Source: Bacilli bacterium (GTDB lineage: Bacteria; Bacillota_I; Bacilli_A; ML615J-28; CAG-313). Taken from it: a DNA stretch of 7,268 bases. The position numbers and the translations under genes were made by a program. Where the stretch lies: positions 1 through 7,268 of the forward strand of contig CAADXH010000028.1 in NCBI GenBank assembly GCA_900752975.1, written 5' to 3'. Under the pieces are notes generated by a model. The model was not told the DNA's origin. It made no database searches and saw only the letters and a program-made list of their open reading frames with translations. Positions 1-6,640 of the stretch are shown one piece after another (the first letter of the stretch is position 1; the number at the start of each line of letters is the position of its first letter).

Positions 1-158
1 ATTCAGCTAGTTTAATTTCTTACAAGATTGAATATGTAACTAGAGATTACAACACATTTATGGCATACGGTGGCATTAAATATATGACTTACAAATATAC
101 TGATGCTGGTTGGGCTAAACAAGTTGAAAAAGCAAATGGTCAAATCGATTACAAATAA
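1..158 (+). CDS. C-terminal end of a probable oligopeptide-binding protein (OppA-like), 5'-truncated
   Basis: An open frame (codons from position 3) runs in from the left edge and stops at TAA 156-158, giving the last 51 residues of a larger protein. The piece is rich in Tyr, Lys and aromatic residues, includes a TFMAYGGIKYMTYK stretch, and ends GQIDYK. It has no membrane segment. The assignment as an extracellular solute-binding protein family 5 (OppA) rests mainly on context: in Bacillota the order oppA-B-C-D-F is common and this gene sits directly upstream of oppB on the same strand. The soluble, aromatic-rich tail is compatible but not diagnostic. If correct, the full protein would be a lipoprotein on the outer face of the membrane that hands peptides to OppB/OppC. 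It could instead be another secreted or surface protein. The single Trp is encoded by TGG. Confidence 0.55.
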   Translation, partial: SASLISYKIEYVTRDYNTFMAYGGIKYMTYKYTDAGWAKQVEKANGQIDYK

Positions 159-181
159 TAAATAGTTGATTTGTATTAAAA

Positions 182-209
182 ATGGGGCAGTTAGAAATAA
201 TTGCCCCAT
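182..209 (+). terminator. GC-rich intergenic hairpin: weak terminator or mRNA-stabilising stem between the binding-protein gene and oppB
   Basis: ATGGGGCAGTTA (182-193) pairs with TAATTGCCCCAT (198-209) over 12 bp with one G-T wobble and a GAAA tetraloop (194-197). It is by far the most GC-rich palindrome in the spacer. The 3' flank reads ATAATTTAATG, so there is no continuous T run and termination would probably be partial. Such stems between a binding-protein gene and its permease genes often raise binding-protein mRNA relative to the membrane parts, by attenuation or by 3'-end protection. Which applies here is inference. The 5' flank is A-rich, so on the minus strand a short T tract would follow the stem, but no minus-strand gene is seen nearby. 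Confidence 0.55.
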
Positions 210-234
210 AATTTAATGTAAAGGTTAGATTATT

Positions 235-254
235 TAATTGATATTGTACAATTA
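235..254. promoter_or_regulatory. Overlapping AT-rich inverted repeats upstream of oppB (possible operator or promoter element)
   Basis: ATTGTACAAT (243-252) is a perfect 10-bp palindrome. It overlaps a second inverted repeat, TAATTG (235-240) with CAATTA (249-254), separated by 8 bp. The segment lies 11-30 nt before the oppB Shine-Dalgarno and contains TACAAT, a fair -10 hexamer, but no convincing -35 sits at the right distance. In DNA this AT-rich such symmetry may be chance. It is listed as the only candidate control site in the spacer. Confidence 0.2.
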
Positions 255-262
255 TAAAAAGA

Positions 263-269
263 AAAGGAG
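263..269 (+). promoter_or_regulatory. Shine-Dalgarno for oppB
   Basis: AAAGGAG lies 9 nt before ATG 279. A second in-frame ATG at 285 would be 15 nt away, so the first ATG is preferred. Confidence 0.8.
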
Positions 270-278
270 AAAAGTATT

Positions 279-1235
279 ATGTACATGTTTAAATATATAC
301 TGAAAAGAATTGGCTTAATGCTTATGACTTTCGCTATTATTGTTACACTGTGCTTCGTATTAGTAAAGTTACTTCCATATTCTACTAAATCAGGATTTAA
401 TGAAGACATAAATAAAATCCAAGAGCTATATAAGAGTAGAGGTTACGATAAGCCAATACTATATCAGTTGTTCTTGTATATAAAAAGAATAATTGTTGAA
501 GGCGATTTTGGTATTGGAACTAATATGTATTATTATAAACCAGTTGCCAAAATATTTGGTGAATTTTTACCACCAACTATCTTAATTAATGTATATTCAT
601 CATTAATTGCTATTCCTATTGGAATTGGACTTGGTATCTTCGCCGCATTAAAGAAAAACAAATGGCAAGACCATGTTATTAGTACAGGTGTAATGTTATT
701 AATATCTGTTCCATCATTTGTATATGGTGTTTTGATATTATACTTCTTGTGCTTCAAAACTAAATTATTCCCACTTTCTATGAATAGTGGTTATGACTAC
801 TTTAGTTTTAGTATGTTCAGGTCCATGTTCCCAGCTATTCTAAGCTTATCACTTGGTTCAATAGCTGGGTATACACGTTATACACGTGCGGAACTAACTG
901 AAGTTTTAACTAGTGAATTTATGTTACTAGCAAGAACAAAGGGACTTACAAAGTCTCAAGCAACAGTTAGACATGCATTGAGAAATGCGATGGTACCAAT
1001 TTTCCCATCAATAATTGGTGAGTTTATTGGTGTATTACAAGGCTCACTTGTAATTGAAAACATATTTGCAATACCAGGTGTAGGTGGATTGTATTTACAA
1101 GCTATAAACGTTAAAGACTACGACTTCTTTATGTTTATATCTGCTTTCTATACTTTAGTAGGGTTAGCAGCTGGACTTGTAATCGATTTATCATATGGTA
1201 TTATTGATCCAAGAATTAGAATGGGGGCGAAGTAA
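279..1235 (+). CDS. oppB: Oligopeptide ABC transporter permease OppB
   Basis: This is one of two membrane subunits forming the peptide channel of an Opp/Dpp-type importer; it pairs with OppC and docks on OppD/OppF. The protein has 318 residues, the normal family length. TM1 is at about residues 8-30, followed by an external loop of about 70 residues, and further hydrophobic segments lie near 102-124, 133-159, 183-198, 241-263 and 284-307. The cytoplasmic EAA coupling region is clear at about 208-240, with EFMLLARTKGL followed by RHALRNAMVPI. The C-terminus ends IDPRIRMG, as is typical of OppB. The start is set by the AAAGGAG site 9 nt upstream. The stop TAA abuts the ATG of oppC, implying translational coupling. 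Unlike OppC, OppD and OppF here, OppB shows no extra domain. The substrate is inferred as oligopeptides; dipeptides or other solutes cannot be excluded from sequence. Confidence 0.93.
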   Translation: MYMFKYILKRIGLMLMTFAIIVTLCFVLVKLLPYSTKSGFNEDINKIQELYKSRGYDKPILYQLFLYIKRIIVEGDFGIGTNMYYYKPVAKIFGEFLPPTILINVYSSLIAIPIGIGLGIFAALKKNKWQDHVISTGVMLLISVPSFVYGVLILYFLCFKTKLFPLSMNSGYDYFSFSMFRSMFPAILSLSLGSIAGYTRYTRAELTEVLTSEFMLLARTKGLTKSQATVRHALRNAMVPIFPSIIGEFIGVLQGSLVIENIFAIPGVGGLYLQAINVKDYDFFMFISAFYTLVGLAAGLVIDLSYGIIDPRIRMGAK

Positions 1236-2822
1236 ATGAGACCTGAAGAATTTAATATTCCAAAAGAAAAGTTAGTCTTTAGACAACAAGGTAAAGATAT
1301 TCATGATCAAAAACTTCAAACCAAACCGGTTGGATACTTCAAAGACGCATGGTATCGTTTTAGAAAAAATAAAGCTTCGATTGTTGCAACAGTAATTATC
1401 GGCTTATTGATTGTTTTTTCAATTGTAGTTCCATTTGTTTCAAAATATAAAGTTTCATATAGTGATGAATCTGGTTATCCAATCTTCTCTAATACACTGC
1501 CAAAAAGTAAATTATTTAGTGCTTTAGGTATTGACTTTTGGGATGGTTGTAAGAAAGAATTAATCAATGAACCAACCTTATACAAATATCAAGCAATGGA
1601 AAAAGAACTTGGTCACCAAGTTATTAAAAAAGGAAAATTTAAAGAAGTTCCAAGTGATGATATTTTTGATTCTAGTCCTAGATATCAAATAAGAGAAAAC
1701 TCTTATTATCGCACTGGTGCTATATATAAAGACCTTACAGCACAGCAATATAAACAATTACAAGAATATCAAGATAAATATAATATTCAAGTAATTTATC
1801 CTTATTATTATGATAATGATGCCATTGATCCAAATGATGCAAACTACTGGTATTTACGCTATAAAACATCAGATAATCAACGTTTACCTCAGTTTGATGC
1901 AAATGGTAATTATATTCCTATATACAGTTTACTTAAATCTGAAAAAGATGGCAAAGAAATAGTTTATGATGATGGTTACACAAGTAAAGTGACTGTTGAA
2001 GACGGTGATCGTATTTATCGATATGCTGATGTAAAACAAGGCGGTCAAACATATAAAGTTCGTGTTGATTATTATGAATATTATAAATATTATCACAAAG
2101 TAGTTAGACAAGACGGAGTCAAAGAACCATCATTCTTCTTTGGCACAACAGCTAGCGGTCAAGATATCTTAACATGTCTTGCTAGTGGTGCTCGTTTCAG
2201 TTTAATTCTTGCGGTTGTTGTTGCGACTGTTAACCTAGTTGTTGGTGCAATCATTGGTGCTATCGAAGGCTATTATGGTGGTAAAGTCGATATGATTATT
2301 GAACGTATTATTGATATTTTAGGTTCAATTCCATTTATGATTGTAATTACTTTATTACAATATCACTTAAAAGCTTCTCCAGTAGTAATTCTATTTGTTG
2401 CATTCTTCCTAACTGGTTGGACAGGAATGGCAGCTCGTACAAGAATGCAATTCTATCGTTATAAGAATCAAGAATATGTCCTTGTAGCAAGAACTCTTGG
2501 TGCAAGCGATAAACGAATTATGTTCAAACACATTTTCCCTAATGCAATAGGAACATTAATTACATCATGTGTTCTTGTAATTCCAGGGGTAATTTTCTCA
2601 GAAACAAGTTTAAGTTATCTAGGAATTATTAACCTTGAAACAGGTAATATAATTAGTGTTGGTACATTACTTGGTAAAGGTAATTCAACAACATTATTGA
2701 ATACTCCACATGTTGTTTTATTCCCTGCGGTATTCATTAGTTTACTTGAATTAAGCTTCAATTTATTTGGTAACGGTTTACGTGATGCATTTAACCCATC
2801 ACTACGTGGAACGGAGGAATAG
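1236..2822 (+). CDS. oppC: Oligopeptide ABC transporter permease OppC with a large extracytoplasmic insertion
   Basis: This is the second channel subunit, partner of OppB. It has 528 residues where OppC proteins usually have about 290-380. The N-terminal OppC_N-like part (KDAWYRFRKNKAS, residues 36-48) leads into TM1 at about 49-69. Next comes a hydrophilic stretch, about 70-300, before the family motif FFGTTASGQDIL (301-312), which corresponds to the usual LGTDxxGRD. The permease core then follows: TMs near 322-344, 360-375, 381-399, 439-459 and 490-510, an EAA loop at about 411-440 (EYVLVARTLGAS) and the usual ending NGLRDAFNPSLRG. The stretch after TM1 should face outside, where the binding protein docks. 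It is very tyrosine-rich: 27 Tyr between residues 150 and 286. The start ATG directly follows the oppB stop (TAAATG), and only a poor GGGGGCGAAG purine run precedes it, so reinitiation from oppB is likely. The permease identity is secure; the role of the insertion is unknown. Confidence 0.93.
   Translation: MRPEEFNIPKEKLVFRQQGKDIHDQKLQTKPVGYFKDAWYRFRKNKASIVATVIIGLLIVFSIVVPFVSKYKVSYSDESGYPIFSNTLPKSKLFSALGIDFWDGCKKELINEPTLYKYQAMEKELGHQVIKKGKFKEVPSDDIFDSSPRYQIRENSYYRTGAIYKDLTAQQYKQLQEYQDKYNIQVIYPYYYDNDAIDPNDANYWYLRYKTSDNQRLPQFDANGNYIPIYSLLKSEKDGKEIVYDDGYTSKVTVEDGDRIYRYADVKQGGQTYKVRVDYYEYYKYYHKVVRQDGVKEPSFFFGTTASGQDILTCLASGARFSLILAVVVATVNLVVGAIIGAIEGYYGGKVDMIIERIIDILGSIPFMIVITLLQYHLKASPVVILFVAFFLTGWTGMAARTRMQFYRYKNQEYVLVARTLGASDKRIMFKHIFPNAIGTLITSCVLVIPGVIFSETSLSYLGIINLETGNIISVGTLLGKGNSTTLLNTPHVVLFPAVFISLLELSFNLFGNGLRDAFNPSLRGTEE
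2813..2817 (+). promoter_or_regulatory. Shine-Dalgarno for oppD, supporting the start that includes the membrane anchor
   Basis: GGAGG lies inside the last codons of oppC, 8 nt before ATG 2826. The next in-frame ATG (2880) has no comparable site, so the unusual hydrophobic N-terminus of OppD is probably translated. Confidence 0.8.
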
Positions 2823-2825
2823 CCT

Positions 2826-5342
2826 ATGTTAATAGTATTATTAATTGTCCTAGTTACTTGTTCCTTATTAGGCGCATTAATGGCGTTATATTACGCCCAC
2901 AATATTAAAGAAATTAAAAAGTTAAATGCTATTGAAAAGCTCAATAAAGCAGAAGAAGAAAAGTTACGATTAGAAGCAATTGCTTCAGTAGTTGAGGAAC
3001 CAAAAGTAGAAACTACTGTTGCACAAACACAAGAACCTACTAGTGATGAAACTCCTGAAAAATCTGAAAAAGTAAGTAAACAAGTTTCAAATAAGATTGT
3101 GTTTAAGACACAAAATTATAGTGAACTTGTTGAATTAGCTAAAGAAAAAATTCCTACTTTATCTAATTCAAAGAATAATAAAGACATTAAATTAGAGGTA
3201 AAAAATTTACAAGTTTCATTCCGTACTCAAAGCGGTACTGTTAAAGCCGTTAGAGACATTTCATTTGACTTACATAAAGGTGAAACTTTCGCAATCGTTG
3301 GTGAATCAGGTAGTGGTAAGTCAGTTACTAGTAAAGCAATTATTGGTATTCTTGCGGGAAACTCAATAGTTGAAGGTGGTGAAATTCTTTATGATGGCCA
3401 AGATTTATTAAAAATATCTGAAGAAGATTATCACAAAATTCGTGGTGATAAAATTGCAATGATTTTCCAAGATCCAATGTCAAGTTTAAACCCAATTATG
3501 AAAATTGGTAAACAGTTGACTGAGGCTATGTTACTAAAAGCCAAAGCAAGTAAGAAGAACGCAAGACGTGATTTTAATTCTTTGCTTGCTAGATTAAATG
3601 ATAATATTGATGAAGCTAACCAAAACAATCCAGAATATGACAAAAAGGAAATCAAAAAAATGGTTAAAACTTTTGACTCTTTCTGTATTGAAAACATCGT
3701 AATAGAAGGTGTCTACAATGATGCTATAGCCGCATCAATTGAAGTAGAATTCCAAATTGACAATTTAAAATTCTTAAGAGATAATAAACAAAAAGTTGAT
3801 GTTGTAAAAACAACAAAAGAAGTATTAAAACTAATCAATGCTTGTCTACATCCTTTCGTTTTAACAAAAACACCAGCATTGGAACAATTACTTCAAAAAT
3901 TATTAACAGAAATAAAAGTCAAAGATCTAGATGAAGATATAATTATTAGTGATTTACTTGAGTTAAAGAATTTAGTTCATGAAGCTGCTAATCGTGAAAA
4001 ACCAAATTTCTTCACCTTAGCTTATTATGAAATTGTTAATCCAAATGCTGATATCAGTAATATGTCAATTACTGAATTAAACAAAATGACAAGAGAATAC
4101 ATTGATGAAAACTTTATGTTAAACTTCATCAATTATGGTGAACAAGGTACTACAAATTCTCATAATCGTTCAATAACTTTAAAGAAAGAATTATTAGACG
4201 ATGCATATGCTGTACTTGGATACTTCTATAAAGGTGAAGTAAACAAGAAAGAAGCATATAAAGTTGTTAAAAAACTTGCTAGTAAAGTTGAAGACTCAAT
4301 TGATAGATTAGTTGTTAAGAAAAATAGTACAGAATATGTATTTAGGTCTGCAATCGTTTCTGGTTTAGATCGATACTATGAAGGGGTTAAGTCAAACCCT
4401 AAAGAATTGAAAAAATTCAATAAGCAAAAAGCAAAATATGATAAGATGATTGCGAAAGGTAAGATTCTAGACTGGACCTTAAAACCACTTGTTCAAGTTG
4501 ATCTAGAACTTGCGAAAGAAAATATTTGTAAGATTGTTGAAAACCTAATTCACAGTGTTGAACAAGATATTGAAAATGATGCAAAATTTAATGCTTCTGA
4601 TGCAACAATCGAAATCATTGATTACTTAAAAGAACAAGCATCACGTGTTGTTGTAAGAATGAATAAAGCGATTGCTAAAGCTAAAGCAATTAAATTACTA
4701 GAAGAAGTTGGTATTCCTGAACCTAATATTCGTTATGGCCAATACCCATTTGAATTCTCAGGTGGTATGAGACAACGTGTGGTTATTGCTATTGCTTTAT
4801 CGGCTAACCCGGATATTTTAATCTGTGATGAACCTACAACGGCACTAGATGTTACAATCCAATCACAAATTCTTGAATTAATTAATGTAATTAAAAAAGA
4901 ACGTAATTTGTCAGTTATCTTTATCACTCACAACCTTGGTGTTGTAGCGAACATGGCCGATCGTATTGGTGTTATGTATGCTGGTAAAATTGTTGAGTAT
5001 GGTAATGCCGATGAAATTTTCTACGATCCACGTCATCCATATACATGGGCACTATTAAGTAGTATGCCTGACTTACATACTAAGGATCGACTTGAATCAA
5101 TTCCTGGTACTCCGCCTAACATGATTTATCCACCAGTTGGTGATGCATTCGCTCCAAGAAATAAGTATGCACTTGAAATTGATTTTGAAATGCAACCGCC
5201 ACTATTTGAAGTAACTCCAACTCACTTTGCAGCTACATGGCTATTACATCCTGATGCTCCAAAAGTTGAAATGCCAAAGATAATTAGGGATCGTGTTGAA
5301 AGACTAAAGGAGGAAATGAGAAAAGATGAAAACAACAAATAA
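2826..5342 (+). CDS. oppD: Oligopeptide ABC transporter ATPase OppD, membrane-anchored and with a large internal insertion
   Basis: This is one of two ATP-hydrolysing subunits of the importer. It has 838 residues against about 330-360 for ordinary OppD. Order: a hydrophobic helix (1-24); a basic then Glu/Lys-rich helical stretch (25-52); an acidic Thr/Glu-rich linker (about 53-118); then the ATPase domain from about 121. Walker A is GESGSGKS (159-166) and the Q-loop is FQDPMSSLNP (Q215). A mostly helical insertion spans about 248-611. The signature FSGGMRQR is at 644-651, Walker B ILICDE at 664-669, the D-loop ALD at 673-675 and the switch His at 702. The C-terminal oligopeptide-type region (HPYTWALL, 737-744; GTPP, 761-764) is present, but the four cysteines usual in OppD/DppD are replaced by D773, N779, D786 and T804. 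All catalytic motifs are intact, so it should be active. The OppD rather than OppF assignment rests on gene order, TTALDVTIQ after Walker B and the C-terminal form, which resembles streptococcal AmiE as I recall it. The gene overlaps oppF by 17 nt. Confidence 0.92.
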   Translation: MLIVLLIVLVTCSLLGALMALYYAHNIKEIKKLNAIEKLNKAEEEKLRLEAIASVVEEPKVETTVAQTQEPTSDETPEKSEKVSKQVSNKIVFKTQNYSELVELAKEKIPTLSNSKNNKDIKLEVKNLQVSFRTQSGTVKAVRDISFDLHKGETFAIVGESGSGKSVTSKAIIGILAGNSIVEGGEILYDGQDLLKISEEDYHKIRGDKIAMIFQDPMSSLNPIMKIGKQLTEAMLLKAKASKKNARRDFNSLLARLNDNIDEANQNNPEYDKKEIKKMVKTFDSFCIENIVIEGVYNDAIAASIEVEFQIDNLKFLRDNKQKVDVVKTTKEVLKLINACLHPFVLTKTPALEQLLQKLLTEIKVKDLDEDIIISDLLELKNLVHEAANREKPNFFTLAYYEIVNPNADISNMSITELNKMTREYIDENFMLNFINYGEQGTTNSHNRSITLKKELLDDAYAVLGYFYKGEVNKKEAYKVVKKLASKVEDSIDRLVVKKNSTEYVFRSAIVSGLDRYYEGVKSNPKELKKFNKQKAKYDKMIAKGKILDWTLKPLVQVDLELAKENICKIVENLIHSVEQDIENDAKFNASDATIEIIDYLKEQASRVVVRMNKAIAKAKAIKLLEEVGIPEPNIRYGQYPFEFSGGMRQRVVIAIALSANPDILICDEPTTALDVTIQSQILELINVIKKERNLSVIFITHNLGVVANMADRIGVMYAGKIVEYGNADEIFYDPRHPYTWALLSSMPDLHTKDRLESIPGTPPNMIYPPVGDAFAPRNKYALEIDFEMQPPLFEVTPTHFAATWLLHPDAPKVEMPKIIRDRVERLKEEMRKDENNK
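5306..5313 (+). promoter_or_regulatory. Shine-Dalgarno for oppF inside the oppD coding region
   Basis: AAAGGAGG lies 12 nt before ATG 5326, a slightly long spacing. A closer ATG at 5316 is in the oppD frame (Met831) and cannot start oppF, so 5326 is the start. Confidence 0.75.
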
Positions 5343-6633
5343 AGAAAATCGTGAAGTCTTATTGAGAGTTGAACATCTTGAACAATTCTTCAAATTAGGA
5401 AAGAAAACACTTAAAGCAGTAAATGATGTTAGCTTTGAAATCTATAAAGGTGAAGTATTTGGCTTAGTTGGTGAATCTGGTTGTGGTAAAACGACAACAG
5501 GTCGTTCAATTATTCGTTTATATGATATTACTGGTGGTTCTGTATATTTTAAAGATACAAGAATTGCTGCAGGTATTAGAACTTATAAAGATAAAATTAG
5601 TGAAGCAACCGCCATAAACAAAGAAGAAATTAAAAACGCTAAATTAGAGAAAAACACTAAAATTAAAAAGGGCATGGATCCTAAAAAAGCTGAAGAAGAA
5701 TACACAAAAATTGTTAAAAAAAGCAATGATAAATTAATCAAAATTGTTGAAGAAAATACTGCAGAAATTAAAAAAGCTAAAGACGATCACAAAAATTGTA
5801 ACCGTAAATATGCCGCTCACCAAGTTGAGTTAGTACGCAAAGAATATGCGCCACGACTTGCTGCTGAAAAGAACCCTGAAAAGCTAGAAAAATTAAAAGC
5901 TGAATATGAAGAAAAAGTTAGACTTGCTCGTAAGGATCGAATCATGAATAAAATTCAAATGATTTTCCAAGATCCTATAGCATCACTTGATCCTCGTATG
6001 ACTGTTCGTGACATTATTGCTGAAGGTTTAATTATTAGAGGTATTAGAGATAAACAATACATTGATGAACAAGTATTCAAAATTCTAGATACAGTAGGCC
6101 TTGTTCCCGAACATGCTTCACGTTATCCTCATGAATTCTCAGGTGGACAACGTCAAAGAATAGGAATTGCACGTGCTATTATTTTAAATCCTGAATTAAT
6201 AATTGCGGATGAACCAATTTCAGCACTTGATGTTTCTATTCAGGCTCAAATTATAAACTTATTAAGTGAGTTAAGTAAGAAAATGGGATTAACTACTTTA
6301 TTCATTGCCCATGACCTTGCGGTTGTAAAATATTTCTCAAATCGTATTGCCGTTATGTATTATGGTAAGATTGTTGAACTTGCAACAAGTGATGAACTAT
6401 TTGCTCATCCATTACACCCATATACAAAATCACTACTATCGGCGATCCCACTTCCTGACCCATATTTTGAAAAGAAACGTCAAAGAATAGTATATAATCC
6501 AATTGCTGATCATGACTATTCAGTGGAAAAACCAACAATGCAAGAAGTATGTCCAGGACACTTTGTTTACTGCAATTCTGCTGAACTTGCAAAATACAAA
6601 GAAATTATTAATGCAGAGGATAACCAAAAGTAG
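5326..6633 (+). CDS. oppF: Oligopeptide ABC transporter ATPase OppF with a coiled-coil-like insertion
   Basis: This is the second ATPase subunit, expected to form a heterodimer with OppD under the OppB/OppC channel. It has 435 residues against about 310-330 typically. Walker A is GESGCGKT (49-56), the Q-loop FQDPIASLDPRMTV (Q215), the signature FSGGQRQR (271-278), Walker B LIIADE (291-296), the D-loop ALD (300-302) and the switch His H329. The extra length is a Lys/Glu/Ala-rich, probably helical segment at about 82-204, between Walker A and the Q-loop, where the family has a short loop. The C-terminus (NPIADHDYSVEKPTMQEV, then PGHFVYCN) lacks the usual GCxFHxRC block and keeps only the last cysteine (C416). 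This resembles the AmiF/OppF form of lactic acid bacteria as I recall it. PISALDVSIQAQ after Walker B is the OppF-type version. The start lies 17 nt inside oppD, consistent with coupled translation of the two partners. Confidence 0.93.
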   Translation: MKTTNKENREVLLRVEHLEQFFKLGKKTLKAVNDVSFEIYKGEVFGLVGESGCGKTTTGRSIIRLYDITGGSVYFKDTRIAAGIRTYKDKISEATAINKEEIKNAKLEKNTKIKKGMDPKKAEEEYTKIVKKSNDKLIKIVEENTAEIKKAKDDHKNCNRKYAAHQVELVRKEYAPRLAAEKNPEKLEKLKAEYEEKVRLARKDRIMNKIQMIFQDPIASLDPRMTVRDIIAEGLIIRGIRDKQYIDEQVFKILDTVGLVPEHASRYPHEFSGGQRQRIGIARAIILNPELIIADEPISALDVSIQAQIINLLSELSKKMGLTTLFIAHDLAVVKYFSNRIAVMYYGKIVELATSDELFAHPLHPYTKSLLSAIPLPDPYFEKKRQRIVYNPIADHDYSVEKPTMQEVCPGHFVYCNSAELAKYKEIINAEDNQK

Positions 6634-6640
6634 AAAAGTA

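Noticed and set aside
225..258. Sigma-A promoter for oppB using TACAAT or TATAAA as -10
   Set aside because: Suitable -10 hexamers exist, but the only good -35 (TTGATA, 238-243) has no -10 at proper spacing, so no full promoter is called.
2826..2870. Lipoprotein signal at the OppD N-terminus (LVTC)
   Set aside because: The residue before Cys12 is Thr rather than Gly, Ala or Ser, there is no positive n-region, and export would place the ATPase domain outside the cell.
3459..3475. Identical 17-base run in oppD and oppF (second copy at 5959-5975)
   Set aside because: It encodes the Q-loop MIFQDP in both paralogous ATPases, so conserved protein sequence explains it, not a mobile or regulatory repeat.
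3431..3697. Reverse-strand open frame of 88 codons opposite oppD, and similar ones at 12-209, 533-757, 1929-2111, 4733-4927 and 6353-6592
   Set aside because: Each lies opposite well-supported coding sequence, or over the intergenic hairpin for 12-209. None shows a recognisable domain or strand-specific context, so they are treated as chance open frames.
2826..5342. OppD as two fused ABC ATPase domains, given its length
   Set aside because: Only one Walker A, one signature and one Walker B are present. The extra length is a tether plus an insertion lacking ATPase motifs.
6503..6640. N-terminal extension of the DUF3899 gene starting at ATG 6503 or 6611
   Set aside because: It overlaps the conserved OppF tail, has no ribosome site and adds residues not resembling the family. 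The start at 6641 gives the expected three-helix protein.
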